Assembly (NCBI GenBank): GCA_013151365.1
Contig: JAADIK010000186.1
Span: 1 to 6,638 of the forward strand
Source: Deltaproteobacteria bacterium
GTDB lineage: Bacteria; Desulfobacterota; Desulfobulbia; Desulfobulbales; Desulfobulbaceae
DNA: 6,638 nucleotides
Direction of reading: 5' to 3'
Both the position numbers and the translations under genes were made by a program. This document shows, one piece after another, positions 1-6,031 of the stretch. The notes beneath the pieces were generated by a model. That model saw only the letters and a list, made by a program, of their open reading frames with translations. It was not told where the DNA came from and did no database searches. Every line of letters starts with the position of its first letter. The stretch's first letter is position 1.

Positions 1-15
1 CCGTGAGCGTTCGAG

Positions 16-97
16 AACGGTGCAGATGCAAGGCGGCAACGAGGTTGATTATCCTGGTGTGATATCAACGAGTTGCCAACGCAGCAGATGCACCGTT
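16..97. repeat. Imperfect long palindrome (intergenic palindromic repeat)
   Basis: Three nested arm pairs share one centre. AACGGTGCA (16-24) pairs with TGCACCGTT (89-97), GGCAAC (35-40) with GTTGCC (72-77), and GTTGAT (44-49) with ATCAAC (64-69), leaving a 14-base central loop (50-63). The segments between the paired blocks do not match. GCAGATGCA also occurs as a direct repeat in both outer arms (22-30 and 84-92). Nested symmetry of this kind suggests a REP/MITE-like intergenic element, or a cruciform or protein-binding site, rather than chance. There is no ORF within it and no clear target-site duplication. Whether it is repeated elsewhere in the genome cannot be seen here. Confidence 0.6.
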
Positions 98-103
98 ATT
101 GGG

Positions 104-143
104 CGCCCCGCAGGGCGGCACGGTGAAGACCGTAAATCGTTTT
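104..143 (+). terminator. Two small hairpins followed by a short T-run; possible weak terminator
   Basis: CGCCC (104-108) pairs with GGGCG (113-117) around a 4-base loop. ACGGT (120-124) pairs with ACCGT (129-133), also around a 4-base loop. After the second hairpin comes AAATCG and then four Ts (140-143). The stems are only 5 bp and the T-run is short and displaced, so this is a poor match to a rho-independent terminator. It might end a gene upstream of the window, or simply be part of the neighbouring palindromic element. Confidence 0.25.
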
Positions 144-185
144 ATTCATAAAGAATGCAATAAATTCCACAGATTGCATGAATAA
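142..185. promoter_or_regulatory. AT-rich dyad upstream of the first gene; possible operator
   Basis: TTATTCAT (142-149) is the exact reverse complement of ATGAATAA (178-185). An inner pair, ATGCAAT (155-161) with ATTGCAT (173-179), surrounds an 11-base loop. This AT-rich island stands out from its GC-rich surroundings and ends 62 bases before the first start codon. AATAAT (181-186) resembles a -10 hexamer in five of six positions, but no convincing -35 lies at normal spacing. It could be an operator, a promoter region or an RNA hairpin. The remaining bases up to 247 show only the Shine-Dalgarno site of the first gene. Confidence 0.3.
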
Positions 186-247
186 TCACCTCAAGCCGTC
201 ACGGATTCAGGTTCAGTACAGCTCCGGGGCAAGCAGGAGTATGACGC

Positions 248-2032
248 ATGGACAGGAAAACGGCAAAAGCCGTCAAACGGTTATCCAGCCGGTTGGCGTT
301 TTTGCGAAGAAGAGCGGCCGGAGAACTCGCCGGCACCGATGCCGTTGAAGCGGTCGGACCGTTGTTGCAGGTGTGGTCTGATAAAAAAGAAAAAACCAGG
401 CAGACCGCGTATCGAGCCCTGACCAGCCTGCAGTCCGCGGCCGCCGACCGTTTGTGCACCATGTGGAGCGAGAACCGGGAGTCACGCCTGGCCGGCTTGA
501 TAACGGCGGCCGGTTATACGGCAACCGGACCGCTCAAGCTGAAATATCTGACCTGTCTGAAGCAGGGCCGGGTAAAAGAGATGCGCGGTGCGGATGAGCA
601 GGGCGTGGAAGCGTTGCTTGATTTATTAAGCGATAAGGACGAGGGCGTCAGCACCCTGGCCGGCGAGGCGTTGCTTTCATTAACCAATCCTGCCGGCGTT
701 GACCGGCTGTGCGGTTTCTGGCACGAAAATCGGTCGGAACGGCTAAAACAGCTGCTGCTGCAAGGCCGGTATGTAGCGCAAAACCCGGCAGTGCTCCGGA
801 TCAAGACCACCCTGCTCCAGGGCCGGCGGCCAAATGGCCGGCTCGACGGGGAAGTCGCCCGCTCCTGCCTCCTGGACCCGGAAGAAACGATTGTGACGCG
901 CGCGGCCGCCCATATCCTCGACAGCGAAGGCGACTCCGGCGTCGAGCGGATCTGGGCCCTGGCCAAGGAATATCCGGAGGGCATCCTGACCAGGGTCCTG
1001 CGGCAACAGGGCCGCTACCCTGCCGATGCCGCCGAGCGGGCTCTGTTTTATTTTCTGGCCGGGGATATGGCCGAATATCGTGACCTCGACTTTGAACAGT
1101 CCATCCTCCGCCTGTGGTATGAAACCGCGGAACCGGGGTTAAAGGAAGCCATTGCCGGCAGGATTAGAAAAACCGGTGATGCCCGGCTGCTGGCCGTGTT
1201 CAGGACCGAACGGGGAAGTAAAAAGAAGACGGCGGCAGCCGGGGAGGTTGACTTGCAGATCGCTATTATGACGAAAAACAAAGATTATGACGGCTTGTTC
1301 GACCTGCTGGCCCTTGCCACCTGTGAGCAGGGCCGGCAAATTATTGCCGAATTGAGTGCCGCCGGCTGGCAATGCCGGGATTCCCGTAGTTTCGAACTCC
1401 GGCAGCGGCTGGTAAAGATTTTTCAAAAAGAATGGCCGGGCAACGCACCGGGGTTATGTGCAAAAGCGATTTTCCGGGATTTCAGGCCCATGTTTTTCGG
1501 CGGGGAAAAGCCGCCGGAAAACGAAAATGACATATTGACCTGGACCAGGGACCGGGAACATTTCCGGCACCGGAGCGCAGCCTTGATCATCCTGGCGGAA
1601 TCCGGCTCCCCGGCCCTGGTCGATGCGGCCAACACCGCCTGCGGCGACGACTACTGGCAGGTACGCATGGCCGCGGCCGCGGCCGAACTGCTGCGCCCCG
1701 GCACCCTGACTCCGGCCAACCGGGCGCTGCTGGAGCAGGACCATGTCTACTGGGTGCAGGCGTTGCTCAAACTGTCGGGCGGCGGGCGGCTGTGCGATCT
1801 GGGGCCGGACGGCGTCGATGCCCTGCAGGCCGGGACGACGCCGTCCGGTCCGGAGCAAAAACCGGCGCAGCCGGACAATTTCCTGGACCGCGTCCAATCC
1901 CTGCTGTCGTCACAGGAACGGGAATACCTGCTGACCCTGGCCGAGTTCCTGGGCATGGACGTAGCGGTCGGCGAAGATGTGTCGGTTGAGGCCGGGGCCG
2001 CCGACGTGGAAGTGGAAATCGAGGAGGAATGA
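248..2032 (+). CDS. HEAT-like alpha-helical repeat protein
   Basis: A 594-residue protein with no signal peptide or membrane segment, so probably cytoplasmic. The N-terminal half holds about three tandem units of roughly 82-85 residues. The landmarks RLCTMWSENRESRL (68-81) and RLCGFWHENRSERL (153-166) recur nearly unchanged and are followed by GY (89-90) and GRY (173-175). A weaker third copy shows RIWALA (234-239) and GRY (255-257). Residues about 437-507 look like ordinary HEAT helices, including a D-x-W-x-VR pattern (468-473). The C-terminus is acidic (EVEIEEE). Repeat solenoids of this sort usually act as scaffolds for protein partners, and a role presenting clients or partners to the downstream Hsp70 and AAA+ proteins is inference. 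The start is set by AGGAG (235-239), 8 bases upstream. The 114-base gap after it means it may be a separate transcription unit. No catalytic motif is seen. Confidence 0.85.
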   Translation: MDRKTAKAVKRLSSRLAFLRRRAAGELAGTDAVEAVGPLLQVWSDKKEKTRQTAYRALTSLQSAAADRLCTMWSENRESRLAGLITAAGYTATGPLKLKYLTCLKQGRVKEMRGADEQGVEALLDLLSDKDEGVSTLAGEALLSLTNPAGVDRLCGFWHENRSERLKQLLLQGRYVAQNPAVLRIKTTLLQGRRPNGRLDGEVARSCLLDPEETIVTRAAAHILDSEGDSGVERIWALAKEYPEGILTRVLRQQGRYPADAAERALFYFLAGDMAEYRDLDFEQSILRLWYETAEPGLKEAIAGRIRKTGDARLLAVFRTERGSKKKTAAAGEVDLQIAIMTKNKDYDGLFDLLALATCEQGRQIIAELSAAGWQCRDSRSFELRQRLVKIFQKEWPGNAPGLCAKAIFRDFRPMFFGGEKPPENENDILTWTRDREHFRHRSAALIILAESGSPALVDAANTACGDDYWQVRMAAAAAELLRPGTLTPANRALLEQDHVYWVQALLKLSGGGRLCDLGPDGVDALQAGTTPSGPEQKPAQPDNFLDRVQSLLSSQEREYLLTLAEFLGMDVAVGEDVSVEAGAADVEVEIEEE

Positions 2033-2079
2033 CGGCGGCGGATTTCGTTGCGCCGTTCCAGTTACCTTTTGTGGCAAAA

Positions 2080-2106
2080 TTGAAAAGGGAGTAAACTACG
2101 TATATC
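2080..2106 (+). promoter_or_regulatory. Weak candidate promoter ahead of the core cluster
   Basis: TTGAAA (2080-2085) and TATATC (2101-2106) resemble -35 and -10 hexamers but are only 15 bases apart. An overlapping alternative is TTGTGG (2069-2074) with TAAACT (2092-2097), 17 bases apart. Both are poor matches. They lie in the only AT-richer part of the 114-base gap between the repeat protein and the DUF2997 gene. Nearby are a possible 6-bp hairpin across the upstream stop codon (2032-2037 with 2051-2056) and a tandem GGAAAC pair (2108-2119). It could give the core cluster its own transcript, or the gap could simply be read through. Confidence 0.2.
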
Positions 2107-2146
2107 CGGAAACGGAAACCAATGCCACCCATGGGAGGATCATATC

Positions 2147-2350
2147 GTGCAGATACAGGAACTGGAGGTTTTTATCAGCCCGAAAGGTAAGGTTTCCTTT
2201 GGAGTGCGCGGGGTGCCGGGCAAAAAATGTCTGGACCTGACCCGGGCCCTGGAGCATGACCTGGGCGGCGAGATCCTGGAGCGGGAAGAAACCTCGGAGA
2301 TGGTCAGCTTCACCGCAACCATCGCCCAAAAACAACAGGCGCATAATTGA
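2147..2350 (+). CDS. DUF2997-family small protein
   Basis: A 67-residue protein starting at GTG. The start is supported by GGGAGGA (2133-2139), 7 bases upstream; no in-frame ATG competes. Its pattern is a short beta strand (IQELEVFI), then SPKGKVSFGVRGVPGKKCLDLTRAL and LGGEI, which I recognise as the DUF2997 layout: strand, G-x-V turn, G-x-x-G-x-x-C, then a helix ending in LG. Cys28 sits at the conserved position. The C-terminus (IAQKQQAHN) is polar. No biochemical role is established for the family, to my knowledge. Members are often found beside DUF1257 proteins, as here, one gene away, which supports the call. The stop TGA overlaps the Hsp70 ATG by one base, implying coupled translation. 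It may be a small partner or modification substrate (inference). Confidence 0.8.
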   Translation: MQIQELEVFISPKGKVSFGVRGVPGKKCLDLTRALEHDLGGEILEREETSEMVSFTATIAQKQQAHN

Positions 2351-3963
2351 TGGATAAGGGCGAGCCCCGGCCGCAGCAGATGGCCGTGGATTTCGGCACT
2401 TCCAACACCATCGTGGCCTTCTGGGACGCGGAAAAAAAGGACGTGGTGCTCCATTCGGTGAAAGACGTGACCCGGCCGTTTTTCTACCGGCACAACGGCC
2501 GGCGCTACGAGATCCCCTGTATCCCGTCGATGATCAGTTACCGGGACCGCAACATCAGTTTCATCGGCAGCCAGGTGCTCGACCGGATGCTGGAAAACAG
2601 CCGGGGGACGTTCCGCTGGATGAAGGCCTATATCCAGGAGGGCCGGCGGATAAAATATGAGCTGGCCGACGGCAGCCGGGTGGATTTCTTTGACGCCGGC
2701 CGGGATTTTCTTGAAAAGGTGCTGCTGTTTGCGGCGGCTTCGGGCCATGTGGACGTGAGAAGCGCCGAGATCGCCTTTACCGTGCCGGTGGAGGCGTTTG
2801 AAAACTACACCGACTGGCTGTCCGAGACCTGCCGCAGCCTCGGGGTGCAGCGCTACCGTTTCATCGACGAGTCCACGGCCTGCATTTTCGGCTACGATAC
2901 CCATTTGCAGCCCCGGGACATGTTCATGATCTTTGATTTCGGCGGCGGCACCCTGGATATCTCCATCGTCAGGATCGAGGAACAGGTGGACCGCGGCCGG
3001 GGCTGCCGGGTTCTGGGCAAGGCCGGCTGCCGGGTCGGCGGCCGCAGTATCGACGGCTGGCTCTATGCCGATCTCTTGCAACGGGCCGGAATCCAGGCGG
3101 TGGACGCGCGGCCGGCCAGCGCCCTGTTCATCCAGCAGGTGGAGATCCTCAAGGAGCGGCTGTCGGACCACGAGAGCCGGGAATATGATATTGTCCACCA
3201 ACCGAGCGGCCTGCGGCTTTCCGGGGTGTATCACCGGGGCGACCTGGAAGATCTCCTGGAAGAAAAAGGGCTTTACCGTAACGTGCGGGAAACCATGGAG
3301 CGGGCGGAGAAAAGGGCATACGAGCGGGGGGCGACCCGCGAGCACATCAAGGATGTCCTGCTGGTGGGCGGCACCAGCCTGATCCCCAGCGTGCGGCGCA
3401 TGGTGAGCTCCGTCTACAGGAACGTCAGGTCCTACCGCCCGTTTGACGCGGTGGCCCGGGGCGCCTGCCGCTACCTGACCAGCGATATCGAGACCCTCTA
3501 CGATCATATTCAGCACGATTACGCCATCAAGAGCTACGACACCAAGAGCAAAACCCACCGCTTTATTTCCCTGGTGCCGCGCGGTACCAGGTATCCCACC
3601 GCCCCGGATTTCAAGAAATTGAGCCTCCGGCCGACCCGGGAGGGCCAGCGTTTTTTCGGGGTCGATATCTACGAGTTGGCGGAAAAGGGGACCTCGGGCA
3701 ACGGCCGCGGGGAAATCATTTTTGATTTAAACGGCAGCGTGGTGTTTGACAACGGCGCGGCCAACGCCTTGACCGGCACCGAATTCTGGATGAACGAAAA
3801 CAACCCCACGTTCATTGAAGCAGACCCGGTGGCGAAACGCGGCGACAAACGTTTTTCCCTCAGCTTCCGGGTCGGCGCCAACAAAAATCTCCGGGTCACG
3901 GTGCGGGACCTGCTGACCCGGCGGCTGGTGTTTGATGATTACCCGGTGGTCAAGCTCCGGTAG
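2350..3963 (+). CDS. Hsp70-family ATPase, lidless (DnaK-like)
   Basis: A 537-residue cytoplasmic Hsp70-like ATPase, numbered from the ATG at 2350. The nucleotide-binding domain is complete: phosphate-1 loop VDFGTSNT (13-20, Asp14), likely catalytic Lys92, connect-1 with Glu174 (IDESTAC), phosphate-2 loop FDFGGGTLD (195-203, Thr201, Asp203) and adenosine loop LLVGGTSLIP (337-346). PFDAVARGA (364-372) closes the domain, so it should hydrolyse ATP. Residues about 389-537 form a beta-rich region resembling the substrate-binding sandwich; its end, FRVGANKNLRVTVRD (506-520), matches the last strands of that fold. The protein stops there, without the helical lid, making it about 100 residues shorter than DnaK. 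The hydrophobic VLLLDVTP-type linker is not recognisable. No DnaJ or GrpE gene is nearby. The ATG overlaps the previous stop (TGATG); an in-frame TTG at 2347 is possible but less likely, and the Shine-Dalgarno site is weak. Confidence 0.9.
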   Translation: MDKGEPRPQQMAVDFGTSNTIVAFWDAEKKDVVLHSVKDVTRPFFYRHNGRRYEIPCIPSMISYRDRNISFIGSQVLDRMLENSRGTFRWMKAYIQEGRRIKYELADGSRVDFFDAGRDFLEKVLLFAAASGHVDVRSAEIAFTVPVEAFENYTDWLSETCRSLGVQRYRFIDESTACIFGYDTHLQPRDMFMIFDFGGGTLDISIVRIEEQVDRGRGCRVLGKAGCRVGGRSIDGWLYADLLQRAGIQAVDARPASALFIQQVEILKERLSDHESREYDIVHQPSGLRLSGVYHRGDLEDLLEEKGLYRNVRETMERAEKRAYERGATREHIKDVLLVGGTSLIPSVRRMVSSVYRNVRSYRPFDAVARGACRYLTSDIETLYDHIQHDYAIKSYDTKSKTHRFISLVPRGTRYPTAPDFKKLSLRPTREGQRFFGVDIYELAEKGTSGNGRGEIIFDLNGSVVFDNGAANALTGTEFWMNENNPTFIEADPVAKRGDKRFSLSFRVGANKNLRVTVRDLLTRRLVFDDYPVVKLR

Positions 3964-3985
3964 GACCGAATTGCTGTCGTCATCC

Positions 3986-4009
3986 CCGGGCCGGTCGTGC
4001 CGGCCCCGG
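3986..4009 (+). other. GC-rich hairpin between the Hsp70 and DUF1257 genes
   Basis: GGGCCGG (3988-3994) pairs perfectly with CCGGCCC (4000-4006) around the loop TCGTG. CC/GG pairs (3986-3987 with 4008-4009) extend the stem past one bulged C. It sits in the widest gap inside the core cluster (3964-4045), 23 bases after the Hsp70 stop. No T-run follows, so it is not a standard rho-independent terminator. It may be an RNA-processing or stability element that sets the ratio of upstream to downstream products, or a leaky terminator (inference). Confidence 0.45.
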
Positions 4010-4045
4010 CGGTTACGGACCAGGATGTTGTTACGGAGGATAAAC

Positions 4046-4429
4046 ATGTCGCATTTTACGACGATGAAGACCCGGTTGGTGAACAGGAAGTACCTGGTGG
4101 CGGCGTTAAAGGACCTCGGGTTTCAGCCGCAGGAGGGCCCGGTCATGATCCGGGGATACGAGGGGCAGGAAACCGAAGTGGAGGTCAAGGTCCCGACCGG
4201 AAACCCGGAATATGACCTGGGATTCCGAAAGGCCGGAGAGACCTATGAACTGGTGGCCGACTGGTACGGGATTACCGATATCCGGGCCAAGTCGTTTATG
4301 GCGCAGCTCCTGCAGCGCTACGCGTACCATGCCGTCAGCGCCCAGGTGCAGGCCCAGGGATTTGAAATCGTGGAGGACGAATCGCTCCGGGATCACACGA
4401 TTCATCTTACGCTCAGGCGTTGTGTATAA
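4046..4429 (+). CDS. DUF1257 / Ycf35-like protein
   Basis: A 127-residue protein. The opening MSHFTTMKTRLVNRKYLVAALKDLGF is the hallmark of DUF1257 (Ycf35): SHFT, a K-T pair, then L-x-x-AL-x-x-LG. It continues with IRGYEGQ (35-41), YDLGF (56-60) and VADWYG (70-75). A C-terminal helix with QRYAYHAV (90-97) leads to GFEIVED and a final strand IHLTLRR, also typical. The family was named from plastid and cyanobacterial genomes, and its molecular function is not firmly known. The start is fixed by GGAGGA (4035-4040), 5 bases upstream, and by the family's N-terminus; the upstream in-frame extension from 3932 is Arg/Ser-rich and overlaps the Hsp70 gene, so it is rejected. Only 9 bases separate it from the AAA+ gene, suggesting a shared transcript and a functional pair. 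No signal or membrane segment is present. Confidence 0.9.
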   Translation: MSHFTTMKTRLVNRKYLVAALKDLGFQPQEGPVMIRGYEGQETEVEVKVPTGNPEYDLGFRKAGETYELVADWYGITDIRAKSFMAQLLQRYAYHAVSAQVQAQGFEIVEDESLRDHTIHLTLRRCV

Positions 4430-4434
4430 GGGGG
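4428..4434 (+). promoter_or_regulatory. Shine-Dalgarno site of the AAA+ gene, overlapping the upstream stop
   Basis: AAGGGGG begins within the TAA stop of the DUF1257 gene. Two tandem ATGs follow at 4439 and 4442, with spacings of 4 and 7 bases. The second spacing is closer to optimal, so the true product may lack one Met. Confidence 0.5.
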
Positions 4435-4438
4435 TGCC

Positions 4439-6031
4439 ATGATGACCAGACAAGGCTCGCCGTTCCAGGATGAACTCAACCTCTATTTCAAGGCCCGTTT
4501 TTCGCTGATCAACGTGTTGACCGTGGAAGAAGAGCGCGTGCTTAAGGAGATCGCCGATGCGTGCTCCAGCAGCGGCCGGTCGGTTTATTCATGGGACATC
4601 GCCGACGGTTTCGTGTCCCTGACCGAGGACACCGGCGAGCTGGGCCGTCCGGCCAAGGACCCGGTCACGGCCCTGGAAATCATAGTTAAGCTCGAGCAGG
4701 ACGCGGTCTTTGTGCTTAAGGATTTTCACCGCATGTGGGAGCGGAACCCCCAGGTCGTCCGCAAGCTCAAGAATGTCGTCCAGAGGCTCAAGCAGACCCG
4801 TAAGAATATCATTGTGACCTCCAGCCGGAATTACATCCCGGAAGAACTGGCCGACCAGGTCTATGTGATCGATTTCGAGCCGCCGGACTTCGAGGGGATG
4901 AAGCAGATCCTGGACACCTTCACCCGGATTCCCAATGTCCGGATCGATCTTACCGAGCTGGGCAGGGAAAAGCTGGCCCGCAGCGCCCTGGGGTTGACCG
5001 CCAACCAGGCCCAGCGGGTTTTTTCCAGGGCGATTGTCACCAAAGGCAGCCTGGACGAACAGGACATCGACCTGGTGACCAGGGAAAAAAAGAACATTAT
5101 CCGGGAAAGCGGGGCGCTGGAATTTTTCGCGGCAACCGAGACCATCGAACAGGTGGGGGGGCTTGATGTGCTGAAGCAATGGCTCCGGTCCCGTGAAAAC
5201 TGTTTTTCCCAGCAGGCCGTGGATTACGGCCTGACACCGCCAAAAGGGCTTTTGCTGGTGGGGATTCCGGGCACGGGTAAGAGCCTGACCGCCAAGGTGG
5301 TCTCCGGCCTGTGGCGCCAGCCTCTTATCCGCCTGGACATGGGGGCCGTGTTCGGCAGCCTGGTCGGGCAGAGCGAGGAGAATATCCGCCGGGCGCTGCG
5401 CCTGGCCGAGACGGTCAGCCCCTGCGTGCTGTGGATCGACGAGGTGGAAAAGGGCATTGCCGACACCGGCGGTGATTCCGGGACCGGTTCCCGGGTGTTC
5501 GGCACCTTGCTGTCATGGATGGAGGACAAGCAAAAACCGGTTTTCGTGGTCTGCACCGCCAATGATATTTCACGGATTCCCCCGGAATTCTCCCGGGCCG
5601 GCCGCTTTGACGCCATTTTCTTCCTTTTCTTCCTTGACCTTCCCACCCGGCGGGAGCGCAGGGAGATTTTCGGGGTCCACTTGATGAAACGCCGGCCGGT
5701 GATCGACCAGTTCGACCTGGATGCCCTGGCCGAGGCCAGCTCGGGCTATGTGGGCTCCGAGATCGAGCAGGCCATTGTGGCGGCGATGGTGCGGGCCTTT
5801 AACGACGGCGCCCGGGAATTCAACACGGCGGATATCCTGCGGGTGATCACGCCCCCGGTCGAGATCGTGCCCTTGAGCAGCAGCCAGAAGGACAATATCG
5901 AGCGTTTGCGCCAATGGTTGATCGAGGGCCGGGCGCGGTCGGCCTCGTTTCCCGAAGTCAACTCCGCCCTGAAAGAGCAGGTCCGGGTCCCCGGTTTTGC
6001 GGCGGCCCCGGACCTTGAACTGGACGACTGA
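4439..6031 (+). CDS. Ycf46-like AAA+ ATPase
   Basis: A 530-residue AAA+ ATPase. Residues 1 to about 225 resemble the Ycf46 N-terminal half: LNLYFKARFSLINVLTVEEERVL (13-35), SVYSWDIADGF (48-58) and VFVLKDFH (90-97). This looks like a degenerate ATPase fold with no Walker A. The AAA+ core has Walker A GIPGTGKS (275-282), pore-loop region SLVGQSEENIR (307-317), Walker B LWIDEVEK (331-338), sensor-1 CTAND (372-376), arginine-finger SRAGRFD (385-391), and the lid helix GYVGSEIEQAI (436-446). All catalytic residues are present. Pore loop 1 carries Leu308 rather than an aromatic, as in p97 D1, so it may remodel rather than processively unfold. The tail (about 500-530) is acidic at its end. Ycf46 members occur in cyanobacteria and red-algal plastids and also in many non-photosynthetic bacteria. 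It probably forms a hexamer acting on a protein partner; DUF1257 and the downstream activase are the obvious candidates (inference). Confidence 0.92.
   Translation: MMTRQGSPFQDELNLYFKARFSLINVLTVEEERVLKEIADACSSSGRSVYSWDIADGFVSLTEDTGELGRPAKDPVTALEIIVKLEQDAVFVLKDFHRMWERNPQVVRKLKNVVQRLKQTRKNIIVTSSRNYIPEELADQVYVIDFEPPDFEGMKQILDTFTRIPNVRIDLTELGREKLARSALGLTANQAQRVFSRAIVTKGSLDEQDIDLVTREKKNIIRESGALEFFAATETIEQVGGLDVLKQWLRSRENCFSQQAVDYGLTPPKGLLLVGIPGTGKSLTAKVVSGLWRQPLIRLDMGAVFGSLVGQSEENIRRALRLAETVSPCVLWIDEVEKGIADTGGDSGTGSRVFGTLLSWMEDKQKPVFVVCTANDISRIPPEFSRAGRFDAIFFLFFLDLPTRRERREIFGVHLMKRRPVIDQFDLDALAEASSGYVGSEIEQAIVAAMVRAFNDGAREFNTADILRVITPPVEIVPLSSSQKDNIERLRQWLIEGRARSASFPEVNSALKEQVRVPGFAAAPDLELDD

Noticed and set aside
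241..351. Short frame from the ATG at 241, seven bases ahead of the first gene
   Set aside because: It stops after 36 codons, overlaps the repeat-protein gene, and its spacing to AGGAG is only 1 base.
1669..1686. Run of GGCCGC units
   Set aside because: It encodes an Ala-rich helix inside the repeat protein and is explained by GC-rich codons rather than a functional DNA repeat.
2072..2086. Sigma-54-like site (TGGCA then TTGAA)
   Set aside because: The GG and GC elements are not at the required 12-base spacing, and the GC of the -12 element is missing.
2347..2349. TTG as the Hsp70 start
   Set aside because: It is in frame, but the next codon is ATG in the classic TGATG overlap, which recurs at 6029-6033. 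ATG is preferred.
2140..3558. Long open frame on the - strand (472 codons) opposite the Hsp70 gene
   Set aside because: It lies antisense to a clearly conserved Hsp70, its translation is low-complexity and rich in Ala, His, Pro and Gly, and it has no recognisable domain. Such frames are common opposite GC-rich genes.
3932..4045. N-terminal extension of the DUF1257 protein from an upstream ATG
   Set aside because: The 38 extra residues are Arg/Ser-rich, overlap the Hsp70 end and the hairpin, and are unlike the family. The ATG at 4046 has a strong Shine-Dalgarno site and begins with the typical MSHFT.
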